A DNA stretch of 64,000 nucleotides from Smallanthus sonchifolius (GCA_023525975.1 JAKNSE010000034.1:1178001-1242000), one strand, 5' to 3'. Counted from the first letter of the stretch, positions 34,749 to 47,355 are shown. Notes: generated by a model not told the origin, from the letters alone. Program-made: numbers and translations.

Positions 34749-36264
34749 GAGTAAATTACAGAAATCGTCCTTTATTTTTATACCATTTTTCACTGTATAT
34801 CCTTTAGCCTAAAAAATGTCAGGGATCATCCTTTACGTTTATATTTGTTGCGGTTTACATCCTTTAGCCTAACGGACGTTAAGTTTTTCAGTTAACTCCA
34901 CTCATGTGCTTTATACATGAGGGTCTTTTGGTCTTTTTACTCACAAATATATATATATATATAAAGAAAAATAGTAAATTACATTCATCTCTCCCCACTA
35001 CCGCCATAGCACCACCACGATCCGACCACTGCACCACCCTCCCCTCCTCTGATCTAAGCACCACCACCAGCCAGGGTTCTGCCACCATAGCACCCATCGA
35101 GCTAGGGTTCCACCATAACCCTTGATTCCTCCACCTGCAACTACCACCACGAAACCCTAGCTTCCTTAACCGACCACCACCGCCACACTCCAGCCCCTTC
35201 CCCTCTCACCTTCACCATCGTTCAGCACCACACCACCAACCACGCCATCCCCAGATCTTTTGCAAATCCGGTGAGTTCAGATCGAATTCAGAGGCAAAAG
35301 CCTTCAGGATTATGGTGTATCGGCCTGATACTTTGTTCAAATTATAGAACTTTCTTTAACCATAATCCTGATACTTTCTTCTCTTTGGAGCAAACTTTCT
35401 TCCCTATAATTCAAACAAATCACACAAACAAATCAAGGAATCCATGAAACAAGAACCAAATCCATCTTCTAACAAGAACCAATAGCCCACAAATTCAGAA
35501 TTCAAACAAAAAATCGAACAAATCACACAAATATCTGAACTTATTTTGAGAAATCACAGAGAAATCGAGATAGTACAAGAGCAATAGACGATGTGGTCAA
35601 AGGAGAAGCATAAGGCGATTAGCAAGGAGCAGCAGTGGTCGTCGGAGCCGCAGAAGCGGCGACGGCGGCGGCGGTCGTCGGAGCAACAGCGATCGACAGA
35701 GGGAGGGACGCGATTGGGAGGGGCTGTTGTGGAGGGATCGATTAGGGTTGGAGAGGCTGTTGTGGAGGGATCGATCAGTCATTTTCACCTCAAAAGAATA
35801 AAAAAGTAAGAATTTCTTACTTCTCAAAATCAGCTTTTTCCTCGTTTTTCAGAAGTCATTTTGAAACCTCATTTTGGGATTACCAAACAAACTTATAACT
35901 TATTACCTTATTTCAAAAGGTAATAAGTTGATTAGTAGTTTTAAAAAGTAATCCCAAACACCCTCATTATCTTGAAATGTGTTGATTTTGTGTGCGTGAG
36001 CACGTGCGCGTGCGTGTGTGTGTGAGAGAGAGGGTATAAATATTTTAACTAATATATTTTTTAATTAAATATGTAAAATTACAAAGATACCCTCATGTGC
36101 TTTACACATGACCAAACTTAACTGAGAATTTTAACTGGGTTAGGGCCAAAGGACGTAACGTGTAAGATTTGTAAACGTAAAAAATGAGTTTTGACATTTT
36201 TTGGGCTAAAGAACATATAGTGAAAAATGATATAAACATAAAGGACGATTTTTGTAATTTACTC
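34749..36264. mobile_element. Mutator-like (MULE) element, non-autonomous, 1516 bp
   Basis: Inverted ends of about 180 bp: GAGTAAATTACAGAAATCGT on the left and the inverse of the right, GAGTAAATTACAAAAATCGT, with further matches (CCTTTAGCC, CATGTG, TACACATGA). Flanked by perfect 9-bp duplications AAACCATTA (34740-34748, 36265-36273), the MULE length. No transposase. The interior (34980-35800) is richer in GC, with CCACCA-type and CGGCGG-type repeats unlike the arms, so it may contain captured gene sequence. A second MITE-like end (AAAAAGTAATCCCAAACACC) lies inside near 35943. Confidence 0.88.
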
Positions 36265-36405
36265 AAACCATTAAAATAAGAATAAGGAGTGGGTCCCACC
36301 CAACTGACCAACTCCAATCCCTTGCTTCCTATAAGTTGAACTTCACACCCCTTTCACCATTCTTAACAAACAAGCCTTTTTCCTTTCCACTGTTCCACAC
36401 ACACC

Positions 36406-39400
36406 ATGACTGAAGACGACTGGGTCACCGACGCTATGGCGGCGGAAATCCTCGTTAAACTCCGAGCAGCGACCCTACCACTGCCGTCAAAGCGTGGAAT
36501 ACCAGCGCCACTGCAAAGCTGGACCATTCATCAACGCCGGTCCAGGACGCAACCACTACACCCTGCTTCTAACAAATTGGAAGAGCCTACGGCTAGCCCT
36601 ACCACTTCGTTATCGTGGACCGGTGCCACTCCCACACAACCAAATCACAACCGCTCAGATATCCCGAGATCTAAGGTTTGTAACGTTATGCGGTTAATCT
36701 TTTTTATTTTTATTTTTTACAATAATAACCTTCACAAAACCACAATTTCAGTCACGCGTTCATGTTTGTAGAGACAAATATTTTTTTTTTTTTGCAATTG
36801 ACCGTTCTACCCTCTTTCAATGCAAAATTTACCACAGATCTCGTTGTCCTCCTACCCACGTCGATTTTACTGGTGACCGATTAATCCGCCCGACCCGAAT
36901 TCACCTGAGCCCGTATTACTTGTAACTGATTAACCCGAAAATCGATTGTTATTAGAGTAGGGTTTTTATTAGACTTTAAATATAAAAAACCCGATCGATT
37001 AACCAAATACCAAATCCGATCAACACCCCTAGTCGCTCCTCTTCCACGCGGGCCCCACTCCCTTTAAAAGTCGCCAAAACAGCCTTCCTTTTGAAGGGTA
37101 TTTATGCCATTTTACTGGCTTGATAGACTGATGACTCTTATGCATAACATAATTGTCGATATCATATCCATCTACTTTGGGCTTGCCACTCAAAAACACA
37201 ATAGTAACTTTGTAATTGTTGTTTTTCTTGGTGGGGTGGGGTGGGGTGCGGGTGGGGTGGGGTGGGGGTGGGGGTGGGGTGGGGGTGGGGGTGGGGTGGG
37301 GTGTGTGGGGGGTGTTTTGGTCATTTCATTTAGAAGGGTATCTAGCAGTTTTATCTGTGGCGTGCTTTTGTGGCAAGTAAATGTGTTTGGTGCGAGTGTG
37401 TATCTGATTGTCCTTTTAGTCATTCCCCTTTTGTGATATATTTAACTCTTGTTTATGCTCTAGTAATAAATTGTATGGAGCTATTTAATTGTTACATATT
37501 TAGTAATAAAAAAACAGAAAATCCACTAAATGTCATTATTAGGAAACCCTTTTCTCAAAATGTCCCAGTTTAAAAAAAATCCGATGGTATTTGGTGTTTG
37601 AAAAATACGACAATGTTTGAAAAAATCGGACGGTGTTATACCGTCATCCGACAGTGTTTGCAATTTTTTTTTACCTCAACAGTTTTTTGAAAAATTCAAT
37701 GATATTATACATATACAAAGAGATCCTACCTCAACAATTTTGTTAAAACAAAGATACCATCGGATCCGCCGGTGTTTATAAACATACCGGCGATTTTGGA
37801 CACGTGGTGGCTGTAGTTGGCTGAGCACAACGTCGGGCGACCGTGTTATGCCGTTGGATCCGCCGATGTTTATAAACATACCGGCGATTTGGACACGTGG
37901 CGGCCTGTAGTTGGCTGAGAACAGCGTCGGGCGACCATGTTGACGGTACATGATGGGACTTTTTCGGAAGAAAATAGTCAAAGGGACGGATTGGGGGACA
38001 ATAAAAGTAATAAGGACATTTTGGGGATTTCCCAATGAATAAAATCACAACACATTATTTTCTTACTCTTGTAAAAATGTGGATTAGGATGATTATGTTT
38101 TTAAATCTTTTTCTTGATTCAAGAAAGTCTATAACTTTTTTTTTACCAATTACTAAATCCAACCAATACTCTGTTAGTTACTAGATCAGATAAAATAACC
38201 AGTACTCTGTTAGCTAATGAGATCAGATAAAATACAATGGATGAGTGACTTTTAAAGAGTTTAAATACAAAAAAAACACACTTGAATGTTAAGAAAGTCA
38301 TGTTTGACAAAGCCAAAAGTGATAACAACCACACAATGTTTTTAGTGTTAGAATTAAGTTGAGATCTAAACACTAAAAAATGGAAGTAGTCCTAATTTTA
38401 TATTTATATTTTTTCTTTATCAGATTTGGTCCCAGCCAGTGAACTTTCTGGTCAAAAAATGGATGTAGTCTTAATTTTATATTTTATATTTTATATTTCT
38501 TCTCAACTAAAAGTTCCTTTTTGGGTGAACAGTATGAAAGGATCGGTGAAGAAAACTTATTCACTTTATTTCTTTGGCATTCAATATACATATATAGAAA
38601 ACTACGAGGAATTATAGCAAACAAATAAAGAAGTTAATACAAATTGATTTTATACAAAAATATAATATGGACAAATATGGAAGCCTTGAATCGTGGATGA
38701 CAGACTGTGATGATGAGGGAATTAGCGGGTTTCCTTAATATTCCCCCGCAAGATGGATGGTCCGGAGATGAGACCAATCTTGGAGATAAGGGATGTGAAC
38801 CGTGGTTTGAGTAACGGTTTGGTGAGAGCATCTGCCAATTGATCGTCACCGGCAACATGTGCAACTCTTAAGGAACCGGCTTGAACCTTTTCGCGAACAA
38901 AATGGAAGTCCAATGCTAGGTGTTTCATACGTGAGTGGAAAACCGGGTTTGCGGAGTAGGTTGTAGCACTCAAGTTGTCACAGTAGATGGTGGGTGTGGT
39001 AGGTGAAGTGTGACCGAGTTCGGTTAGAAGGGACTGGATCCATTGGACCTCAGTTGTGGTGGATGCTACAGCCCTGAACTCGGCTTTGGTGGAGCTACGA
39101 GCCAAGGTGCTTTCTCTTTTGGGGCTCCATGAGATGGGATTAGAGCCAAAATAAACAATATAACCCGTGGTGCTTCTATAGTTATCTTTATCGCCCGCCC
39201 GATCTGCATCTGTAAAAGCATGTAGATTTAGGGGAGAGTTGGAGCGTAAGAGAATGCCGTGGTGGATGGTGCCACATAGGTAACGTAGGAGACGTTTTAA
39301 GGCTGACCAGTGGATGGATGAGAGGGCATGCATGAATTGGGATAGGCGGTTGACCGTGTATGAGATATCCGGTCTAGTGAGAGATAAATATTGGAGGGCA

Positions 39401-42369
39401 CCAACAAAGGTACGGTATTCGGTGGGTGATGGATGTGGGTTACCGCCATGCAGGGTGAGGGGTTCGGAACAAGTAATAGGTGTGGATATTGGTTTGCAAT
39501 CACTCACATTGGCCTTTTTTAGAATGTCTTGAATGTATTTTTGTTGAGAAAGGAGAAGACCATTTGTTTGAGGAATGACCTCGACACCCAAAAAATAAGA
39601 GAGAGAACCTAGATCTTTTAGAGAGAATTTGTTGGCTAGGAGGTGAATGAAACGATCTAGAAGTTTGGGAGATGGACCGGTGATGATAATGTCATCGATA
39701 TAAACAAGGACATAGATAGTAGAAGTGCTAATGATGAGAGTGAAGAGAGAGGAGTCGGAAATGGTTGGATTAAAACCATGAGAAAGGAGGTAAGATTTTA
39801 GCTCATCATACCAAGCACGTGATGCTTGGCGAAGCCCATATATGGCTTTATTTAATTTTGCATACATGAGTAGTAGAGATGGGTTAACGAATCCCGGGGG
39901 TTGAGCCATGAAACATCTTCGTTTAGGGTACCTTGTAGGAAGGCATTATTGATGTCGAGTTGGCGAAGAGACCAATTTTTGGAGACGACAATAGAAAGGA
40001 TAAGACGGAGTGTTGCGGGTTTGATGACTGGATTGAAGGTTTCAACATAGTCGATACCGGGTCTTTGGTGAAAGCCTTTAGCCACTAAACGTGCTTTTAG
40101 GCGGTCTACAGATCCGTCGGGTTTGTATTTTGTGCGGTAAACCCATTTGCAACCAACTAGATTGGGTGCTTGCGTTGAAGGAACAAGTGACCAGGTGTGG
40201 TTTCGCTTAAGTGCGTCAAATTCATCTTGCATGGCTCGTCGCCATGAAGGGTGTTTTAATGCATGAGCGATGGTCGGAGGTTCGGTAGGAGATGAAAGAG
40301 AGTTGGTATATAATCGGAACTCAGAATTATGATATCGAGAGTTGGGTTTCGGGACAGTGGGTAATAGGAGAAATATGGGCATGTGAGTGTTTCACTGTGG
40401 AAGTTAGGCAGTGGTCAACAGAGCAGAAGAGGATTGAGTAGCGGATATATTTTGGGTTGTGGGATGTGGGGCCGATGAGGGATTAGTGGAGGGAGTGTGA
40501 GATGGTGTTTGTGGTGTTGCATTATTTGACAGTGGAATATGAGTGGGTGTAGGATGGTTTGAGGTAATGTTAGAATGTGTAACAGGGATTGTGATGGGAA
40601 GCCAATCATCAGGATTAATTGGTGAGAATGGAGAGGATTGTTTGGTAAGTTGTTGGTAGGTAATTTGTGGATGTAAGTTTTAGAGCTGCTGGGAATGTGA
40701 CCACAGTGAGGTCTTTCATCGATGTATTTAGCAACATGGATGAGTGCTCCTCGTGGCTGACAGACATGGTGGTGTGTGGGGGTGATGATGGTCGGGAAGG
40801 AGAACTAGATGGAGAAGAATGGTTAGAGCCAAGCTCTGATACCATATGAAAGGGTCGGTGAAGATGAAGAAAACTTTGGCATTCAATATACATATATAGA
40901 AAACTACGAGGAATTATAGCAAACAAATAAAGAAGTTAATACAAATTGATTTTATACAAAAATATATTATGGACAAATATGGAAGCCTTGAATCGTGGAT
41001 GACAGACTGTGATGATGAGGGAATTAGTGGGTTTCCTTAATAAACATAAGGAAGATTGGTCATTGATTTTTCTTTATTTGAGATGGTTAGATACATATTT
41101 ATTATCTTAATTAATAATCAAGTTGAAAATATATGTCAAATGCTTCTAGTTTCATTGGCTACAAAATACAAAAGCAGTAGCCAATTGCATACTGCATTCA
41201 TTGGCCACAAAAGAAACTTTCTTTTTAGCTTTTACAAAGAAAATTCTGACTGGAGGCTCATCCCCTTGACCACCCTGCGTTTTGCCGATTAGTTTGGATG
41301 CAAGTAATTTACACGCCGAGGCATGTTTAGGTGTGTCACATGTCAAACAAACATGAGTACGCATATGCTTAAAAATATTGAGGGAAAAAGATTGTTTTTT
41401 TCAGTTTATTTTGTTTGAACAATGTGAAAAGAATCTGTCTTTATGCAAAGATGTCAAGTTCTTGTAGCTTTAATGCTTTACCCAAGATCTAATCAGCATA
41501 CTTTTGTTCAAATTTGAGTTTAACTTCTTGGTTTTGTGTGTATGGTAATATGGTATCATTACTTATGCACAAACTGTTATCTGTGAATTTATTGATTGAG
41601 GAGTTGTTTGGGATTACTTGCAGGTTACGCCACCTCGTGGAACCACAACCAAGAGGCCAAGAAAGAAGAAAGTGAGTTATTAAACAGATTCCGTTATTAA
41701 CTAATTCCTAAAAGATCTTAATATCTAATTAACATAGTTTTGTTTATCAACTGTTTCTAGACTTTGGCTGCACTTAAAAGGGAAGAGGTTGTATTAATGG
41801 AGGAACAAGATAATTTGAAAAGGGTAGGTTAAGTACACTCTTTTTTGAGTGACAACCTGTTAGGTTGTTAGGGAAAACTCACAAAGGCCCTACCAATACC
41901 CTGCTAACCGGTGGGAGTAGGTAAAGCGTAACTTACACCCCTACGCAAGTGGCCTTCAAAGGGTTAAAGGTAGAAACAGTGGAAGCTGGATTGAAACCTG
42001 AGACCTCTCACCTCTGCTAGAGGGGAATTAAACATGCCTTTATTTGAATGCTCAACTTTGTTACCGTTTAATGCAGAAACTCGAAGCATTACAGGCTAAC
42101 CGTGAAAAACAGATAAAGGAGAACGTGAGGCTGAGTAAGATTAAGGTGATATAACAATCTCTCTCTAAATTAACTTGAAACACTGATATAAGCATATAAG
42201 TATATAACTGCACTTTATACTTCAGCTGGATATACTAGTAGAGCCACAAGGCGAGAGACCAAGGGAGATGAGAAACAACCATTTTGAAGTGGTCGATGAG
42301 CGAAATGACAGAACCGTCCTTCCTGATCTCAATGTTCCTTTCAAGGAGGATGTGATTATGAGTTATTAA
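36406..42369 (+). CDS. Plant-specific protein with C-terminal DLN-type motif (197 aa)
   Basis: Five exons: 36406-36675, 41624-41671, 41761-41823, 42077-42145 and 42226-42369, each a whole number of codons with GT-AG borders. Residues 1-90: acidic start (MTEDDWVTDAM), then WTIHQRRSR and SPTTSLSWTGAT. Residues 91-110 are basic (TTKRPRKKK), a likely nuclear localisation signal. Residues 107-150 form a Leu/Glu/Lys coiled coil. The C-terminus has LPDLNVPF, a DLNxP-type EAR-like motif that in plants recruits TOPLESS co-repressors. The architecture matches a plant family annotated as uncharacterised in databases (from memory). Suggested role: nuclear repressor-type adaptor (inference). Intron 1 is 4948 bp and holds a copia element, a G-rich tract and a tandem duplication, but the exons are intact. 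Confidence 0.85.
37228..37316 (+). repeat. G-rich GGGGT repeat in intron 1
   Basis: About 85 bases made of GGTGGGGTGGGG-type units on the coding strand of the DLN gene. Many runs of four or more G separated by T could form G-quadruplexes in DNA or in the nascent intron. Confidence 0.85.
37757..37944. repeat. Tandem duplication, 94-bp unit, two copies
   Basis: Units at 37757-37850 and 37851-37944 share GGATCCGCCG, TGTTTATAAACATACCGGCG and GTAGTTGGCTGAG, and differ at about ten positions. TTTATAAACATACCGG and neighbours contain local palindromes. It lies in intron 1 of the DLN gene. Confidence 0.85.
38722..40382 (-). pseudogene. Copia reverse transcriptase - RNase H
   Basis: Two overlapping frames, 39852-40382 then 38722-39909, separated by a frameshift near 39905, just after FLQGTLNEDV. 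RT motifs: WSLVPSTQAPNLVGCKWVYR, RLKARLVAKGFHQ, LDINNAFLQG, KAIYGLRQASRAWY and catalytic YIDDIIITG (about 39680). RNase H shows FTDADRAGD and a GSNPISWSPKRE stretch. It is not autonomous because integrase is lost and the frame is broken. Confidence 0.88.
40615..40854 (-). pseudogene. Copia gag N-terminus remnant
   Basis: A Ser/Pro-rich start followed by VTFPAALKLTSTNYL, the typical beginning of copia gag. Sequence after this point (about 40614-40660) jumps to a Pro/His-rich stretch leading to RT, marking the deletion junction. Confidence 0.65.
41835..42045 (-). repeat. SINE-like repeat, family A copy 2 (in DLN-gene intron 3)
   Basis: On the minus strand it carries CCTCTAGCAGAGGT, B-box-like GGTTTCAATCC and a tail ending GTCACTCAAAAAAG. 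It matches the copy at 106-300 through about 150 bases, but the first bases of the head look truncated. Confidence 0.55.
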
Positions 42370-43809
42370 GAGCATAGGATAAACCTCGTATAATCAAGAA
42401 CAGAAAGATAAGTTTTAACACCGGATTTAATATAATTCAATGAAGGTAACCGAGGATTATAGTGCAAAAAACTATATACCTTTTTAGATGTAGTTGTGCA
42501 CTATTTCATCGTCTTTTATGTACATTATTTGGCCCGAATGATTTTCATGGGGATTGTTGTCAAACCAACTCATAGGTTATTTTAGATCGAGACTCGAACC
42601 ACAAGAAATTAGTTCCCTTATAGATGAAAATTATGTCGTTTATGTTGTATAACATTGACTAGAGTTCATATCCTAATCTCCTACATATTATGATCTTAAT
42701 GTATGTGTTGTTACTTTCTGTGCCTTATTTTATTTTGATTTTCTATATAGTTCAAACATAAATGATGTAAAATACAAAAAGTTATATAGGTCTTGATTTA
42801 AATTGGTGTGCGTCTGGTTCAAAGTTTGAAAATCCCAAGCCCATTTTACACACAACAAAACCCATTTCTTGATAATTTCTAGCCATTAAGCAGAAAGGCC
42901 TTAGGCTATCCATAATACGATTACCGCACCATCGGTGAGTATGAGGTAGAGGGTGACCCAACACCGCCCCCACCCTTCTACTCGCCGCACTTTTGAGATA
43001 TTGCAGTAAACAATGGCCAAAGTCTTGATTATTTTCCTGTAAATTTTGATGGTGTGCCTAAAGTCTTGGCAATAATAACTTTGTATCATGGAGTAGGGCT
43101 TCGATCTTCTGTATCCCAATCTGTACATGACATCTACATCATCGAAATGTTATTTATATAGGCCCAAATAGATGATAATAGTGTCACTAATACTTTTTTA
43201 AACAATTTATGCGTATTTTTAAAAATAAATCAAAGAGTTTAACGTATAAAATTGGATTCTAACGATACTTTCTTGTAATATACGAAACTATTTTGATTTT
43301 TTAATAGTATTACAACCCTAAATAATATTAGTGTAAATTAAGGTACCATTTTTACACTTTCTTTCACTAAGGAGACAATATGCAAAAGATTTCTTTTACA
43401 TTTCTCCTTGTAAGGTACCATTTTTAATCACCCACACCAGTTTTTACTTTTTTTTTGTCAACAAAGTTTTACCATCGTTATTTATAAAATATATATCATT
43501 AAATCAATTACAATTAGATTAACTAAGTACTTAAGTAATATCTTCATAGTTCATTCCATCCATTCTCTTGACTTAAGTGAATTTAAAAAAAAACCATTCA
43601 AAGTCTAAATCATAAACAAAACTAGGAACTGTCCATGGACCTAAATTTAACAACTTCACTCCATTAGAGCATCTCCAACGCTCCAGAAGCGGATGGAGGC
43701 AAACATGAGGAGCTCCATTGGAGGCTTGCGTCCAGTTGGTTATCATCCGGAAATCCAGACAGAGCCGGATGAATATGGTGGGCCCCCTTCTCTCATATCA
43801 TTAATATAT
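42370..43809. other. Gene-free region after the DLN gene
   Basis: The first 400 bases are the probable 3' untranslated region. A stretch starting TTAGGCTATCCATAATACG (42902) resembles one end of the MITE at 4939-5133. The GAGCATCTCCAACGCTCC stretch near 43667 is a common plant MITE end. No coding gene. Confidence 0.5.
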
Positions 43810-44171
43810 GGCAAATTGGTTTGTAGTAATCCAAACTATGATTCATTGACAGATAACAATCCAAACTAATAGTTTGGCTGGTGGTAATCCCAACTTTCAT
43901 TTTTATTGTCAATGACAGTCACAGTGGCATAATCATCATATATTTACCCTTGATTTACATTTGATTCTCACTCGATTTCGCTTGTACCCTTCTCCATTTC
44001 ATTTAAAATCGTCATTTTGAGCGAAAATAAGTGTAAATCTATGATAAAGTATGCTACCGTGACTGTCAGTGACAACAAAAGTGAAAGTTGGGACTATCAC
44101 TAGCCAAACTGTTAGTTTGGATTATTATCAGCCAATGAGTCATAATTTGTATTATTTAAAACCAATTTGCC
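43810..44171. mobile_element. Foldback MITE, about 360 bp
   Basis: Left GGCAAATTGGTTTGTAGTAA and the inverse of the right, GGCAAATTGGTTTTAAATAA, extend into 110-bp arms with AATCCAAACTAA, AGTTTGGCT and TGACAGTCAC in mirrored order. The interior is unique. Confidence 0.8.
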
Positions 44172-46162
44172 TTAATAATTGTTTTTTTATTAGAAAGTGA
44201 GTGTTTGAAAGAGGATGAAGTGTTAAAGTAAAAATAAGTGTTTTAAAAAGGTGAGTGAAATATGATCTGACGAGTTTAATTGTGTTTTTCTTATCTACCG
44301 TTACGGATGCTCTTATCTACCATATTATAGAAAAAGTAACCTTATGTGGATTCATGTCAGATAAGTGGTTTAACTCATCGGTACTATTGTTATTGTCAAT
44401 GTTATCAGAACTGGAACGGACCGGTCGGTCAGACATGAACTAGTCATAAAATGGTCGGTCGAGACTCTTGAACTGCTTCTATTTAAACCGATCGGTTATG
44501 CTCGGTCGACACTCTTGAACTGCTTCTATTTAAACTACTCGTAACACCCCTAATCCATGTCATTTCTTTTTTATATCTTTAATATTACTATTCTCATTTT
44601 TATTGTTGTTTTATATCACTACAAGAATAATTTTTTGGATATGATTGGACGTCAACACCCCACTATTACATGTATGACCGGATCTTAGTCCATACGAACA
44701 ATCTTTCGTGATTTTCTTATAATTGAGTAGTTGAGAAATCCTAGGTTTATGTTCTGTTGAACTGTGTTGAGTAATATGATAAATTAATTTAATCAAAATT
44801 GGTATGTTTTTACTATGGGTCGATATGCACCGGGTTAGATACTGGTAACTAATCATTGTAATCAACACTTTCAATTTTTTTAAAATTTTATAAGTAACTA
44901 ATTTGTGAAATAAATATATGGTATTGTTATAAGAGTTTTGCTAAATATAAGTTTATGACTATAATTAGCTAGAGGTTAACTATAAACCATTCTTTTAAAT
45001 TATTTCTAATCAATAACAAACTCATGGTGGTTATATGAGTAGTTATCTAGTTAATCATATTTAGAATTACGGGTGTTAGACGGGTCGTGTACTCGTGTTC
45101 GTAGGTTGGTGGGTCCAACCCAACATGAACCCAAAATTTTGACACGAAGCTGACAATCATGTCAGACACATGAACCCGAACATGACACGGATACGTGCAG
45201 GTTAACATGCACACGATCCGATCAACTAAAATACAAAGGTGTATAAAATAATTATGTTAGTTATAAATCTTGATATTAATTTTAACTTTTAAATTTTAGC
45301 ATAAATTACCTAAACATGACATCAAACACAATTTAAAAAATAATTAAATCAATAAGCGGGTTAAACAGGTCAACCCGCAAACCCGTTAGGTTGACCCGAA
45401 ACGAGCTGTTTAGCTAAACACGTTCGCGGGTTTGACTTGGAATTGACCCGAACCCATTTATACTAAACCAAAATCTGTAAATTTAACTAATGTTAAGTTC
45501 GTGTCATGTTTGAAATTCACATCCATATTCAGAATGACATGTTTAGTAAAACCATTATAATATCAAATCTAAATGTACGCATTTAAATGCGCTTTTAGTG
45601 ACAAGCTGTCGTTCGATCCATCTACTTCTTTTTAAACTTACCCATCAATTTATCAATTATGATCGTTCCTGTGTCTGGATTACATCACGAAAGACGGTCG
45701 TAATTGATGAATTAAGGTTTTTTATGATTTAAAAGGGGGACGAGGGGGAATAATTAATGGTTTAAAAAATTAATTAAAAATAAAGAAATATATAAAAAGA
45801 TACAATTACCCCTCATTTAATGTTTAAATATGAATGCAGTTAACTGATTGGATAAGAATGACAACTTTTATAAGCCACAACGATACACATGAGAAAAATA
45901 AACTTTTAGATGAAACTAACAAGAATTAGTAAACCATATGAACGAAAATAACACTTTAGCCATTCCTTATAAAAGTTTGATAAGGTTAGATGAGTTTTAA
46001 GTGTAAACACTGACTTAAAAGTTCATATGATATTAAGACAACCACTAGGGCATGATGATTGGTTTTTGGTGACTTGTTTGAGGACACTAACCATAAAAGT
46101 GCATCCAGATTTTGTTGACCTACCGAACCATTTGGCATTTCTCCTTTAAAAACAGTGTTTAA

Positions 46163-46204
<42 letters not shown>

Positions 46205-46432
46205 GTAACTTTTGTTATTCACTGTTGAAGCCTTGAAGGTATGTGGTATGTACATGTACTCTCCTATGGAATTTACTGTTCTTGTTATGTTGGCATACCA
46301 CATTATACACCTTACATCATCATCATGGACAAATATTCTTTTTGTATAAAACTAGGATCTGGTTTTGAATCCATTAACTTATTAGATTTAAATCATGTTC
46401 TATTTTCTGCTGGCAAACATTTAAAGTGCGAA
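44172..46432. other. Gene-free region with repeat remnants
   Basis: A 47-bp unit with CTCTTGAACTGCTTCTATTT is doubled at 44460-44540. A GGGTGTTAGACGGGTCG-type hAT remnant lies at about 45070-45470. A partial, same-strand relative of the element at 46433-47112 lies at about 45650-45965. A (GAGTGA)n microsatellite of about 40 bp lies at 46164-46204. No gene was recognised. Confidence 0.5.
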
Positions 46433-47112
46433 AGAGTAAAATATCATTTTCGTCCATGTGGTATAATCACTTTTATTCAAAAAATTTATTTTTTTTCTGT
46501 GTATCTTTGTGTTTTACAAAACTTGTCATTTTCAATTAATCAGTTATCTCCATCCATATTTAACATTAAATGAGGGATATTTATGTCTTTTTATATATTT
46601 CTTTATTTTATCAATATTTTAAACCCTTAATTATTCTCACCATCCCATTTTACCCTATTACGTAATCTTCCATGTGACCAACATCTTATTGAATTACGAT
46701 CGTTCTTGTGTCTATCATCTTCTTGAAGTACAATCGATCTTCTTGAAATATACAATCGTACTTACCCCATCCAACAACTCTTCAAAGTCGATCGTATTTG
46801 AATCCCAATTTCCCCATTTTCCCAAAGTCCAGCTCCTCTTCTTGAATTACGATCATATTTTCCCCGGTAACCCAAAAACATGGTTTAAAGGGATGATGGG
46901 AATAATTAAAGGTTTAAAATAATGATATAATAAAGAAAATTTGTAAAAAAACCTAAAATATGTCTCATAACGTTAAAATATGGATGAAGTTAATTAGTTG
47001 GATGAAAATGATGACTTTTGTAAACCACAAGGATATACAAGAGAAAAATAACTTTTTAAATAAAACCGATAAAAGTAATTAAATCAAAGGGACAAAAATA
47101 ACAGTTTGCTCT
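46433..47112. mobile_element. TIR element, about 680 bp
   Basis: Inverted arms of about 150 bp: left AGAGTAAAATATCATTTTCG, right inverse AGAGCAAACTGTTATTTTTG, with further mirrored phrases (TTTTACAAAACTTGTCATTT / GTTTACAAAAGTCATCATTT). Long arms and no transposase suggest a MULE-type non-autonomous element. The target duplication was not found. Confidence 0.65.
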
Positions 47113-47149
47113 ACGATAAAACAAGAATGCTAGATACCTATTAATTAAA

Positions 47150-47355
47150 AAAAGTTTACCGACCGGATGATAAACACACATAATTAATTAGCGGTAATTA
47201 AACTGAAAACTTGTTATGTGAGATTATTTTGTGATTTGAAAGTTCATCAAATCAAATATTAGATATTGATGATGTATATACAGTGGTACTATGTTTGTCA
47301 TCTCATTGCTACACTGCAACCTTTCTGGATTCACTATTTCAATCATAACACAAGA
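47150..47355. repeat. Inverted partner of the repeat at 53252-53470
   Basis: About 200 bp matching 53252-53470 in the opposite orientation, for example GTTTGTCATCTCATTGCTA here against TAGCAATGAGATGACAAAC there. The two copies lie 6 kb apart and flank the ERF gene. Confidence 0.75.

Larger units (their letters stand above)
38533..41042 (-). mobile_element. Ty1/copia retrotransposon with large internal deletion
   Basis: Minus strand. LTRs are at 38533-38740 (3' LTR) and 40845-41042 (5' LTR), about 200 bp and nearly identical apart from a short indel. The primer-binding site TGGTATCAGAGC lies next to the 5' LTR (plus 40833-40844), and a GCGGGGGAA purine tract is next to the 3' LTR (about 38741-38752). 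The interior is only 2.1 kb: the gag start is joined to RT-RNase H, with most of gag, protease and integrase missing. Flanks AACAG/AACAT are an imperfect duplication; exact ends are uncertain. Confidence 0.85.

Noticed and set aside
35591..35827. Arg/Glu-rich ORF pair
   Set aside because: Low-complexity CGG/GGA repeats inside the MULE, open on both strands.
37190..37423. His/Pro-rich ORF on the minus strand
   Set aside because: Antisense of the G-rich intron tract.
46241..46573. 110-aa ORF near the GAGTGA microsatellite
   Set aside because: Runs into the arm of the 46433-47112 inverted-repeat element; no domain.
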